From positions 1-32,975 of the forward strand of contig CALWLH010000086.1 of the NCBI GenBank assembly GCA_944381475.1: a stretch of 32,975 bases of DNA, given 5' to 3'. Positions 22,942 through 30,782 of this stretch are shown piece by piece. The notes beneath the pieces were generated by a model. It was not told the DNA's origin. It was given only the letters and a program-made list of their open reading frames with translations, and searched no databases. Numbering within the stretch: position 1 is the stretch's first letter; each line of letters opens with the position of its first letter. This DNA is from an uncultured Lachnospiraceae bacterium (GTDB taxonomy: Bacteria; Bacillota; Clostridia; Lachnospirales; Lachnospiraceae). The position numbers and the translations under genes are program-made.

Positions 22942-23967
22942 ATGGAAAAAAAGAACATTGATTGGGAGAATCTCGGATTCGACTACATCGTAACCGACAA
23001 GCGCTATGTTTCATATTACAAGGATGGCGCATGGGATGACGGCGCGCTCACTTCTGACGCCACAGTGACTATCAGTGAATGCGCAGGCGTTTTGCAGTAT
23101 GCCCAGACCTGCTTTGAGGGTCTGAAGGCCTATACTACAGTGGACGGGCATATTGTATGCTTCCGCCCGGATCTGAACGCTGACCGGATGATTGACAGCT
23201 GTGAAAGACTGGAGATGCCCGTATTTCCCAAGGAGCGGTTTCTTGAGGCTGTGGAGCAGGTGGTTTCTGCCAATGAGGCCTATGTGCCCCCCTACGGCAG
23301 CGGCGCAACGCTGTACATCAGACCCTATATGTTCGGAAGCAATGCGGTTATCGGGGTAAAGCCTGCCCGTGAATATCAGTTCAGAATGTTTGTTACACCG
23401 GTGGGCCCCTATTTCAAGGGCGGCGCCAAGCCCATCACCATCAGGGTCTGCGACTATGACCGTGCGGCGCCCCATGGTACGGGTCATATCAAGGCTGGTT
23501 TAAATTATGCCATGAGCCTGTTTCCCATCATGGATGCCCATCGCCAGGGCTTTGACGAGAATATGTACCTGGATGCGGCAACCAGAACAAAGGTGGAGGA
23601 GACCGGCGGCGCAAACTTCCTCTTTGTGACAAAGGACGGCACGGTTGTCACGCCGAAATCAAACAGCATCCTGCCCTCCATCACCAGGCGCTCCCTGATG
23701 TATGTGGCTGAGCATTATCTGGGACTGAAGGTGGAGCAGAGAGAGGTTTACTTTGACGAGGTTAAGGATTTTGCTGATTGCGGTCTGTGCGGTACCGCAG
23801 CTGTCATCTCCCCGGTTGGAAAGATCAACGACCATGGCAGAGAGATCTGCTTCCCCAGCGGCATGGAGGAGATGGGGCCTGTTACCGCAAAGCTGCGGGA
23901 GACCTTGACCGGTATCCAGATGGGAACCATCGAAGCGCCCGAGGGCTGGATCAAGGTAATCAAATAG
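22942..23967 (+). CDS. ilvE: Branched-chain amino acid aminotransferase
   Basis: A PLP-dependent fold-type IV enzyme that interconverts leucine, isoleucine and valine with their 2-keto acids using glutamate/2-oxoglutarate. The 341-residue product shows the family N-terminus (GFDYIVTDKRYV), YAQTCFEGLKAY, LYIRPYMFGS, the PLP lysine K184 in GHIKAGLNYA, and EETGGANFLFV followed by TPKSNSILPSITR. Length is standard for the eukaryote-like BCAT group common in Firmicutes. ACGGAGG lies about 9 bases upstream. It has its own promoter, a structured leader and a strong terminator, so it is a single-gene unit. Confidence 0.96.
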   Translation: MEKKNIDWENLGFDYIVTDKRYVSYYKDGAWDDGALTSDATVTISECAGVLQYAQTCFEGLKAYTTVDGHIVCFRPDLNADRMIDSCERLEMPVFPKERFLEAVEQVVSANEAYVPPYGSGATLYIRPYMFGSNAVIGVKPAREYQFRMFVTPVGPYFKGGAKPITIRVCDYDRAAPHGTGHIKAGLNYAMSLFPIMDAHRQGFDENMYLDAATRTKVEETGGANFLFVTKDGTVVTPKSNSILPSITRRSLMYVAEHYLGLKVEQREVYFDEVKDFADCGLCGTAAVISPVGKINDHGREICFPSGMEEMGPVTAKLRETLTGIQMGTIEAPEGWIKVIK

Positions 23968-23986
23968 TATAATAAAAACTGAACAA

Positions 23987-24027
23987 AAAAGGCGGTTCTC
24001 GCAAAAAGCCGGGAGAATCGCCTTTTT
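23987..24027 (+). terminator. Terminator after ilvE
   Basis: A 14-bp stem AAAAGGCGGTTCTC with GAGAATCGCCTTTT (one G-U pair), 12-base loop, ending in a T-tract 20 bp after the stop codon. Confidence 0.92.
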
Positions 24028-24028
24028 G

Positions 24029-24163
24029 CGCGATACGCCCGGAGGGCGGCCGCTGTGCTTGCACGGGCGGGCATCCGACGGGCAACGGTCATCGAGCGGC
24101 AATGCCGCTAGATGAACGAGGTATCGCGGTGAGCGGGTAGGGGAAGGAATCTTCCCCTATCCG
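24029..24163. repeat. Highly folded palindromic element
   Basis: An 8-bp closing stem CGCGATAC (24029-24036) with GTATCGCG (24121-24128) encloses smaller hairpins: CGCCC/GGGCG near 24036-24048 and TCAT..AGCGGC/GCCGCT..ATGA at 24089-24115. A separate 13-bp hairpin CGGGTAGGGGAAG/CTTCCCCTATCCG follows (24134-24163). The tail CGATAAGCCC (24166-24175) also ends the repeat block near 3677-3686. It resembles a non-coding mobile or REP-like palindromic element; no gene lies inside. Confidence 0.65.
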
Positions 24164-24198
24164 ATCGATAAGCCCATGAGGGCTATTTGGGGGAAACA

Positions 24199-26055
24199 GT
24201 GAGGAGAACAGATAGAACAGATATATTCAAAAAAAGGGGGCTGCTGGCCGCCTTTCTGATAACCGCGGCGGCAGGGGGAATCCTTGGCTGCGCCAGAGAA
24301 GCGGGCTACCCGGAGGAGGAACGCTTAAACAGCAGCGTGACTGCGGAGCAGGGGCTGCCTGACCAGGATCAGACTCCGGGCAATCCAGAGGAGACAAAAA
24401 AGGAGCAGGCGGAGACAGAAACGGCGGCGCAAAGCGCCCAACAGCCTTCTCAGGTCTGGGAGGAGACGGATGCACCGGTGTGGTTTAATCACCCGGCGGG
24501 CTTCTATACCGAAAGTATCCAGGTGGAGCTTATGGCTCCGGATGGAGAGGGAGAAATCCATTACACCACGGACGGCTCCCTGCCGGATGAGACCTCGCCG
24601 GTTTATGAAGAACCCATCCAGCTGATCCTGGACAGGTCGGATTTCCCCAAAGCCTGCTGTGTTCAGGCGGTGGTGGTGTATGAGGACGGATCTGTCTCAC
24701 GGCCCGTGGGTCATAATTATTTCGTGGGCTCTGTCCTGGACGGCCGGTTTACCACCCTGGTTTTTTCTGTTTCCGGGGATCCTGCCCAGCTGACAGAGGA
24801 GCCGGATGGAATCTTTTACGGAGAAAACTATCAGCAGCGGGGCAGGGAAAGCGAACGCCCTGTGTACGTGGAAGCCTTCACCTCTGATGGAAGGCGGATA
24901 CTGGCCCAGTATGCCGGCGCGCGGATCTACGGGGGCGCCTCCAGGGAATCCTCCGTCAAGTCCATGAAGCTCTTTGCCCGGAAATCCTACGACCCGGATT
25001 ACGGAAAGTTTCATCTGGATGTGTTTGGAACCCTGAATACCGCAGGGGATGTGATTGACCGGTATGACAAGCTGGTTCTGCGAAATGCCGGCAATGATTT
25101 TCAATTTGCCTACATCCGGGATGAGCTTGCCCAGAGCCTTGCCAGGAATGCGGGGTTTACAGATTATGAGGCGGTTCTTCCCGCTGTGGGATATCTGAAT
25201 GGGGAGTATTACGGATTTTACTGGCTTCATGAGAGCTACTGCGACGACTACTTCAAGGAGAAATACGGTGACGCGCCTGGAGCATTTGTCATCATCGAGG
25301 GCGGAGAGCAGTACAAAAGCGCCTCCGACGACGAGGCTGAACAATCCAGCGGGGAGGAATATCAGAGTGCCTACTGGGAGCTGAGCGGACTGGACCTGAC
25401 CCTGGAGGAGAATTATCTCCGGGTTACGGAGTATATCGATGTGGAAAACTATCTGGATTATTATGCCTTTAACATTTACCTGAGCAACAAGGACTGGCCC
25501 AATAACAACTATAAATGTTACCGCTATGAGCCTTTGGAGGGCGAAAAACCTGGAACCGGTGTGTATGACGGCAGATGGCGCTACCTTCTGCATGATGTGG
25601 ATTATACCTTCGGGCTGTATGACCAGCGGGAGACCAAGGCCAACTACGACACATTAAAGCAGGTTATGGATCAGGACACGGAACGCTATGCGCCTCTGTT
25701 TACAGCTCTGATGGAACGGGATGACTGCAGGGAATATTTTGTGGAAAAGACCCTGGAATACATGAACGGCGCTCTGGCCACCGCTTCCATCCTGGATACC
25801 TTTGACAAGCTGTCCGAGAGCCGGGCAGCGGAGCTTTCATATTATTATGAATATCTGGAGGGTCTGCGGAATAGCGGAGATGAGAGCGTCTGGACATGGA
25901 GCGATCATTTGCAGGAGTATACCCAGCAGATCAGAGATTTTGCCGCATCCAGACCAGCGTACATGGCGTGTTTTTTGCAGCAGGATCTGCATGCAGAGAT
26001 TATACAGAACAGTGAAGGAATGTATGTGCTTGACAGTTTAAGCGCACAGGAGTAA
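24199..26055 (+). CDS. CotH-family surface lipoprotein
   Basis: A 618-residue exported protein. A signal sequence ends in the lipobox ILGC (Cys31), predicting lipid anchoring by Lgt, whose gene lies nearby. A Glu/Gln-rich linker is followed by a chitobiase-type beta module (about 75-165, with IHYTTDGSLPDE) and a CotH kinase-like domain (about 200-590) containing ARIYGGASRESSVKSMKLFA, LRNAGNDF, YIRDELAQSLA, WLHESYCDDYF, NKDWPNNNYKCYR and RYLLHDVDYTFG. CotH proteins are atypical kinases that phosphorylate spore-coat or surface proteins in known cases; outside spores the substrate is unclear. GTG at 24199 sits 6-7 bases after GGGGG; the TTG at 24187 lacks a good site. It precedes an esterase gene by 49 bp. 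Confidence 0.9.
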   Translation: MRRTDRTDIFKKRGLLAAFLITAAAGGILGCAREAGYPEEERLNSSVTAEQGLPDQDQTPGNPEETKKEQAETETAAQSAQQPSQVWEETDAPVWFNHPAGFYTESIQVELMAPDGEGEIHYTTDGSLPDETSPVYEEPIQLILDRSDFPKACCVQAVVVYEDGSVSRPVGHNYFVGSVLDGRFTTLVFSVSGDPAQLTEEPDGIFYGENYQQRGRESERPVYVEAFTSDGRRILAQYAGARIYGGASRESSVKSMKLFARKSYDPDYGKFHLDVFGTLNTAGDVIDRYDKLVLRNAGNDFQFAYIRDELAQSLARNAGFTDYEAVLPAVGYLNGEYYGFYWLHESYCDDYFKEKYGDAPGAFVIIEGGEQYKSASDDEAEQSSGEEYQSAYWELSGLDLTLEENYLRVTEYIDVENYLDYYAFNIYLSNKDWPNNNYKCYRYEPLEGEKPGTGVYDGRWRYLLHDVDYTFGLYDQRETKANYDTLKQVMDQDTERYAPLFTALMERDDCREYFVEKTLEYMNGALATASILDTFDKLSESRAAELSYYYEYLEGLRNSGDESVWTWSDHLQEYTQQIRDFAASRPAYMACFLQQDLHAEIIQNSEGMYVLDSLSAQE

Positions 26056-26076
26056 TAAAATAAGACAATGATCAGG

Positions 26077-26091
26077 GGAGCGGTACGCTCC
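26077..26091 (+). other. Small hairpin before the esterase gene
   Basis: GGAGCG pairs with CGCTCC around GTA, just upstream of the GGGGGAAGAG ribosome site. No T-run follows, so it is more likely an mRNA structure than a terminator. Confidence 0.4.
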
Positions 26092-26104
26092 GGGGGAAGA
26101 GATT

Positions 26105-27673
26105 ATGGCAGAGTTTAGCGTGGCTGCGGTGTTTAGCAGCAATATGGTGCTGCAGAGACAGAAGGAAGTAAAGGTTTTTGGAAAGGGACCCGAGGGAGCC
26201 CAGGTCAGCGTACAGATCCTTGGAAAACGCTTTCAGGGGACAGTGAAGAACGAAGCATGGACGGTGGTGCTTGAACCCATGGAGGCTGCGGACGGCCTGG
26301 AAATGACGGTAGCCTGCGCTGGTCAGGAGAAGCGCTTTACAAATGTAGCTGTGGGTGAGGTATGGCTTGCCGGAGGGCAGTCCAATATGGAGCTGGAGCT
26401 CCAGAATGCAAAGGGCGGTCAGGAAGTTCTTCAAAATGACAGCACAACGAATGTACGCTTCTATTACACCCAGAAAATTGCCTGGATGGACGAGGTTTTT
26501 TTCGAGAAGGAAAAAAACACCGGCTGGAGCGTCTTTGGGCCGGAGAGCGCCGGAGCCTGGTCCGCAGTGGGGTATTTTTACGCAAAGAAGCTGGCGGAGG
26601 ATCTGGGAGTGATCGTGGGCATCATCGGCTGCAATTGGGGGGGCACCAGCTGCAGCGCCTGGATGAGCAGGGAAAGCCTTTTAGAGGATGCGGATCTTAG
26701 AAGTTATGTAGATGAATATGAGGAGGCTGTGGCAGGTAAATCGGAGGAACAGCAGATCAGGGAATATCGCGAATATGAGGCCTATGACGCGGCATGGAAC
26801 GAGAAGGCCAACAAAATCTATGCCGAGAGACCGGATATTGGATGGGAGGAAATTCAGGAGATTATCGGAAAGAATATATGGCCTGGCCCCATGTGCTGCA
26901 TCAACCCTTTCCGGCCGGCGGGACTATACGAGTGCATGTTAAAGCGGGTGATGCCCTACACCATGAGGGGCTTTTTGTATTATCAGGGTGAGAGCGACGA
27001 CCATAAACCCCACATGTATTTTAAATTGTTTTCCAGACTGATCCGGCATTGGAGGGATGACTGGGAGGACGATGAGATGCCCTTCCTCTTTGTACAGCTT
27101 CCCATGCACCGCTATAAGGGGGATCCGGACTATAAGCACTGGTGTCTGATCCGGGAAGCCCAGATGCGGGTTTTCAAGACTGTAAAGAATACTGGCATAG
27201 CGGTAATCATCGACAGCGGCGAGTTTAACGAAATCCATCCCAAGGACAAGAGGCCTGTGGGAGACCGTCTGGAAAGACAGGCGATGCATCTTGTATATGG
27301 ACAGCTTCCGGCAAAGGAGGCATTCGGCCCCATCTATAAAACCTGCGTCCACAGGGAAGGGGCTATGGAGCTGTATTTTGACCACGCGGAGGAAGGGTTT
27401 GTGGTAAAGGGCACCCTCCAGGGCTTTGAAATTGCGGGGGAGGATGGACAGTTTGTGCCTGCCAAGGCGGAGCTTTTTGCGGGAAAGATCATCCTGCGGG
27501 GAGAGGGACTTATAAAGCCTCGCTTTGCCCGCTATCTCTGGACCAATTACGGGGAGGTGACGCTTTACGGCGTAAACGGAATACCGGTTGCCCCCTTCAG
27601 GACAAGCTTTCAGGACAGTGCGCAGGAAAGCGGCGTTCGGGAAATCATAATTCAGCAGGTAATGGAACTATAA
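26105..27673 (+). CDS. Sialate O-acetylesterase-like SGNH hydrolase
   Basis: A 522-residue enzyme of the family removing O-acetyl groups from sialic acids or other glycans. An N-terminal beta-sandwich (about 1-90, FSSNMVLQR, KVFGKGPEGAQV) precedes the SGNH core with the nucleophile motif LAGGQSNMELEL (Ser about 98), GCNWGGTSCSAW, YYQGESDD and the catalytic His of NEIHPKDKRPVGDRL. It has no signal peptide, so it probably acts in the cytoplasm on imported sugars. The true substrate may be another acetylated carbohydrate. It is 49 bp after the CotH gene and 9 bp before lgt, suggesting co-transcription. Confidence 0.92.
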   Translation: MAEFSVAAVFSSNMVLQRQKEVKVFGKGPEGAQVSVQILGKRFQGTVKNEAWTVVLEPMEAADGLEMTVACAGQEKRFTNVAVGEVWLAGGQSNMELELQNAKGGQEVLQNDSTTNVRFYYTQKIAWMDEVFFEKEKNTGWSVFGPESAGAWSAVGYFYAKKLAEDLGVIVGIIGCNWGGTSCSAWMSRESLLEDADLRSYVDEYEEAVAGKSEEQQIREYREYEAYDAAWNEKANKIYAERPDIGWEEIQEIIGKNIWPGPMCCINPFRPAGLYECMLKRVMPYTMRGFLYYQGESDDHKPHMYFKLFSRLIRHWRDDWEDDEMPFLFVQLPMHRYKGDPDYKHWCLIREAQMRVFKTVKNTGIAVIIDSGEFNEIHPKDKRPVGDRLERQAMHLVYGQLPAKEAFGPIYKTCVHREGAMELYFDHAEEGFVVKGTLQGFEIAGEDGQFVPAKAELFAGKIILRGEGLIKPRFARYLWTNYGEVTLYGVNGIPVAPFRTSFQDSAQESGVREIIIQQVMEL

Positions 27674-27682
27674 GAGGTGATT

Positions 27683-28570
27683 ATGGATATTGAATTTGTT
27701 CATCTGGGAATCCAGATTGAAAACTTAAAGCGCTATATCAGTGTTTTCGGTTTTCACATTATGTTTTACGGCATTATCATCGGAATCGGTATTTTGGCGG
27801 GCATCACCCTGGCGGCAAAGCTCAGCAAGATGGAGGGTATGGGGGAGGAGATTATCTATGACCTGGCGCTTTTTGAGGTACCCCTGTGCATCATCGGCGC
27901 CCGGATCTACTATGTGGTGTTTGAATGGGAGTATTATTCCGCCCACCCCCTGGAAATCTTCAACCTGCGGCAGGGCGGACTGGCCATCTACGGGGCGGTG
28001 ATCATGAGCATGATCGTTCTGGCGGTATTTGTGAAGGTGAAAAAGATCAGCCCCTGGCAGCTGGCGGATTTTGGCGTTTGCGGGCTGATTTTGGGACAAG
28101 CCATCGGCAGATGGGGAAATTTCTTTAACTGCGAGGCCTTCGGCGGATATACCGACAGTCTTTTTGCTATGCGGATAAGAAGAAGTCTGGTTAACCCGTC
28201 CATGATCCCGGAGAGTCTGGATGCGGCTATGGAGGCAAATCTTCCGGAGATTGCGGCGGAATATATCCAGGTACATCCCACATTCCTCTACGAATCTGTC
28301 TGGAACCTGTGCGTGCTGGCTTTTATGCTGATTTACAGAAAGCATAGAGCCTTTAAGGGGGAATTGCTTTGGATATATTTTGTGGGCTATGGTCTGGGGC
28401 GCTTCTTCATCGAGGGGCTCCGCACCGACCAGCTGAAGCTTTGGCATACAGATCTGGCAGTGTCCCAGCTTCTTTCCGCTGTGCTGGTGCTGGTGGGAAT
28501 CGCGGCTCTTGCGGTAGGCCATGCAAGGGCAAGAGCCGGGGCGAAAGAACGGACAGAGTCCCAGGATTGA
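27683..28570 (+). CDS. lgt: Prolipoprotein diacylglyceryl transferase
   Basis: An integral membrane enzyme that moves diacylglycerol from phosphatidylglycerol onto the lipobox cysteine of prolipoproteins. The 295-residue product has about seven helices and the Lgt signatures RQGGLAIYG and GRWGNFFNCEAFGG (about residues 140-155), later YLIY-type helices and GYGLGRFFIEGLRTDQL. ATG at 27683 is preferred because GAGGTGAT, complementary to the 16S rRNA end, lies just upstream; the GTG at 27677 is inside that site. The CotH lipoprotein two genes upstream is a plausible client. A perfect hairpin terminator follows. Confidence 0.96.
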   Translation: MDIEFVHLGIQIENLKRYISVFGFHIMFYGIIIGIGILAGITLAAKLSKMEGMGEEIIYDLALFEVPLCIIGARIYYVVFEWEYYSAHPLEIFNLRQGGLAIYGAVIMSMIVLAVFVKVKKISPWQLADFGVCGLILGQAIGRWGNFFNCEAFGGYTDSLFAMRIRRSLVNPSMIPESLDAAMEANLPEIAAEYIQVHPTFLYESVWNLCVLAFMLIYRKHRAFKGELLWIYFVGYGLGRFFIEGLRTDQLKLWHTDLAVSQLLSAVLVLVGIAALAVGHARARAGAKERTESQD

Positions 28571-28605
28571 AAATAGAACCCTCATATCTTAGATTTCAGG
28601 AGCTT

Positions 28606-28636
28606 GGAGCCTCCGGCGATTGCCGGAGGCTCCTTT
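28606..28636 (+). terminator. Terminator after lgt
   Basis: A perfect 12-bp stem GGAGCCTCCGGC/GCCGGAGGCTCC with loop GATT and a short T-run. It separates lgt from the division cluster promoter. Confidence 0.85.
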
Positions 28637-28679
28637 GATTCTCCGAGGCAAAAAAATTGTGAAGAATTGCATTTATCTA

Positions 28680-28708
28680 TTGAATTTTTGGAAGGATTGC
28701 TTTAGAAT
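28680..28708 (+). promoter_or_regulatory. mraZ (dcw cluster) promoter
   Basis: TTGAAT (28680-28685), 17-bp spacer, TAGAAT (28703-28708), 62 bp upstream of the mraZ start. It would drive mraZ, rsmH, ftsL and the PBP gene. Confidence 0.7.
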
Positions 28709-28714
28709 AGACCC

Positions 28715-28742
28715 TAAATGGAGAATTTATGGTGAAAAGTGG
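28715..28742 (+). promoter_or_regulatory. Probable MraZ operator (three TGG boxes)
   Basis: Three boxes at 28715-28721 (TAAATGG), 28726-28732 (TTTATGG) and 28736-28742 (AAAGTGG), spaced 11 and 10 bases, just after the predicted transcription start. MraZ proteins are known to bind direct repeats with AAAGTGG or TGGG cores at about 10-bp spacing before their own gene. The last box is an exact match; the first two are degenerate. Confidence 0.55.
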
Positions 28743-28770
28743 GGATTTTTTCCAGAGAGGAGGTGTCCGG

Positions 28771-29217
28771 ATGAGCGCAATACGGATGATTGGAACCCGA
28801 AGCAACAAGCTGGACGCCAAAGGAAGACTGGCGGTTCCCGCAAAATGGCGTGAGCAGCTAGGAGATCATGTGATTGTCACCATTGGTATGGAAAGCTGTC
28901 TGAATGTGTACAGGGAGGATGATTTCTACGCTCTCATGGATAAATTCGAGGACACGCCCTTTTTCTCCGATGACGATATACGAAGGCTTCAGAGAAATAT
29001 TTTCTCCAGCGCGGAAGGGCTTGAGATGGACAAGCAGGGACGTATTCTTCTCACACCGGAGCACCGCAGATATGCCTCCATGGAACAGGAGATGGAAGTG
29101 GTGGTGAAGGGTGTGGGAGACCACCTGGAAATCTGGAATACAGCGGTGTGGGACGCCTATAATTCAGGCTTCTCCATGGCTGAAAGCGGAAAGGCCCTGG
29201 CAGGAAAGGGCATGTGA
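28771..29217 (+). CDS. mraZ: Transcriptional regulator MraZ
   Basis: A ring-forming DNA-binding protein that autoregulates the division and cell wall cluster. The 148-residue product has two AbrB-like halves, each with the conserved DxxxR: DAKGR (15-19, then LAVPAKWR) and DKQGR (87-91, then ILLTPEHR). Length is typical. The start at 28771 follows GAGGAGGTG by about 8 bases; the in-frame ATG at 28729 lies inside the operator region. It is the first gene of the cluster, 60 bp before rsmH. Confidence 0.96.
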   Translation: MSAIRMIGTRSNKLDAKGRLAVPAKWREQLGDHVIVTIGMESCLNVYREDDFYALMDKFEDTPFFSDDDIRRLQRNIFSSAEGLEMDKQGRILLTPEHRRYASMEQEMEVVVKGVGDHLEIWNTAVWDAYNSGFSMAESGKALAGKGM

Positions 29218-29277
29218 CGGGGACCGGCAGTTTTGGCCAACCCTGTATTGCATTACAAGAAGAGACAGAGGTTTTAG

Positions 29278-30216
29278 ATGGATTTTGCACATGTTCCGGT
29301 TTTGTTTTATGAAACCATCCAGAGTCTAAATATTATCCCGGAGGGGATCTATGTGGATGGAACTCTTGGGGGCGCAGGACATTCCAGCGAGATAGCCAGG
29401 CGTCTGTCGGGGCAGGGAAGGCTGATCGGCTTTGACCAGGATCTGGAGGCCATCAAAGCAGCGTCAAAGCGTTTGGAGCCTTTTAAGGACCGGGTTCAGA
29501 TCATACACAGCAATTTTGAGCAGATGGGATCGGTTCTGGATGGGCTGGGCTATCACGCGGTTGACGGCATCATGCTTGATCTGGGCGTATCATCACACCA
29601 GCTGGACGACCCTGCCAGGGGATTTTCCTACAGGGAGGACGCGCCTTTGGATATGCGCATGAACCAGGAGGCTGCCCTTACCGCGGCAGATATAGTGAAC
29701 ACCTTTGAGGAACAGGAGTTATTTCGTATCATACGAGATTACGGAGAGGAGCGTTTTGCAAAAAGCATAGCTCGAAATATCGTCAAACAGCGGCAGAAGC
29801 ATACCATCGACACAACAGGTCAGCTCCTGGAGATTATCCGGGTGTCCATGCCGAAGAAAGCCCAAATCACAGGAGGCCACCCGGCAAAACGAACCTTTCA
29901 GGCCATCAGGATTGCCTGCAACAGGGAGCTGGAGGTGCTGGAACATTCCATAGATGGCATGATTGATCATTTAAAGCCCGGCGGGAGACTTTCTATTATT
30001 ACCTTCCATTCCCTGGAGGATCGGATCGTAAAGGCCGCGTTTAAGAGAAATGAGAATCCCTGCGTTTGTCCTCCGGATTTTCCTGTTTGCGTGTGCGGGA
30101 AACAACCCAAAGGACATATCGTTTATCGCAAGCCCGTCCTTCCCACGGAGGAAGAGATGGAGCAAAACCCCCGCTCCAGAAGCGCAAAGCTGCGCTGCTT
30201 CGAGCGTGATCCGTGA
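29278..30216 (+). CDS. rsmH: 16S rRNA (cytosine-1402-N4)-methyltransferase
   Basis: Also called MraW; methylates N4 of C1402 in the decoding centre of 16S rRNA using S-adenosylmethionine. The 312-residue protein begins [10 protein letters not shown] and has the SAM loop [15 protein letters not shown] (about 26-40), [34 protein letters not shown] and the C-terminal [12 protein letters not shown]. Length is typical. Its stop overlaps a GTG in the ftsL frame, but the likely ftsL ATG lies 18 bp further on. Confidence 0.97.
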   Translation: MDFAHVPVLFYETIQSLNIIPEGIYVDGTLGGAGHSSEIARRLSGQGRLIGFDQDLEAIKAASKRLEPFKDRVQIIHSNFEQMGSVLDGLGYHAVDGIMLDLGVSSHQLDDPARGFSYREDAPLDMRMNQEAALTAADIVNTFEEQELFRIIRDYGEERFAKSIARNIVKQRQKHTIDTTGQLLEIIRVSMPKKAQITGGHPAKRTFQAIRIACNRELEVLEHSIDGMIDHLKPGGRLSIITFHSLEDRIVKAAFKRNENPCVCPPDFPVCVCGKQPKGHIVYRKPVLPTEEEMEQNPRSRSAKLRCFERDP

Positions 30217-30233
30217 CAGAAAGGCGGCAGTAT

Positions 30234-30782
30234 ATGGCAAGCAGCAGAAGAACCCTACAGCAAAGAACCGGCCGGGAGAACCCCGGCGCGCGGTATTATG
30301 ATGATACGGAGCCGGTAATCATCGGAAACACTGTCCGTCAGTCTGCCCAGCCCCAGTGGGCTCCGGTGGAGGCGCCTGTCCCGGCGCCCAAAAGGCCTGC
30401 CGAACATCCGAAAAGAAATTCTAAAAAAAGACAGCAGAGCAGAGCCCTTCTCCACGCAAAGGCCTTTAATCTGCCCTCCCTGCTGGTAATTGGCATATGC
30501 ATGGCTGCAGCGGTCTTTTCCATCCTGAACTATGTAGGGCAAAAAAATGAGCTGGACGATCATATCCGAAATGTCAGGAGCCTTACCTCCCAGTATCAGA
30601 ACGATAAGCAGCTGAATGACGCCCATCTTCTGGAGATTGAGTCCTCCATCAGTTACACGGATATCTATGAATATGCCATCAATGAGCTTGGTATGACATT
30701 CCCAGGCAAGGATCAGGTGTTGTGGTACAAAACCACGGAAAGTGAGTATGTGAGTCAATATGAAGCAATCCCCCAGAAATAG
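30234..30782 (+). CDS. ftsL: FtsL-like septum protein
   Basis: A small bitopic division protein, 182 residues: a long basic, Pro-rich cytoplasmic part (1-79), one transmembrane helix (about 80-101, LPSLLVIGICMAAAVF), then a coiled-coil segment of about 70 residues. FtsL stabilises the FtsB/DivIC-FtsI-FtsW septal complex. Sequence conservation in this family is low, so the call rests on topology and position between rsmH and a class B PBP. The ATG at 30234 is supported by AAAGGCGG six bases upstream. It overlaps the PBP start by 23 bases. Confidence 0.85.
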   Translation: MASSRRTLQQRTGRENPGARYYDDTEPVIIGNTVRQSAQPQWAPVEAPVPAPKRPAEHPKRNSKKRQQSRALLHAKAFNLPSLLVIGICMAAAVFSILNYVGQKNELDDHIRNVRSLTSQYQNDKQLNDAHLLEIESSISYTDIYEYAINELGMTFPGKDQVLWYKTTESEYVSQYEAIPQK

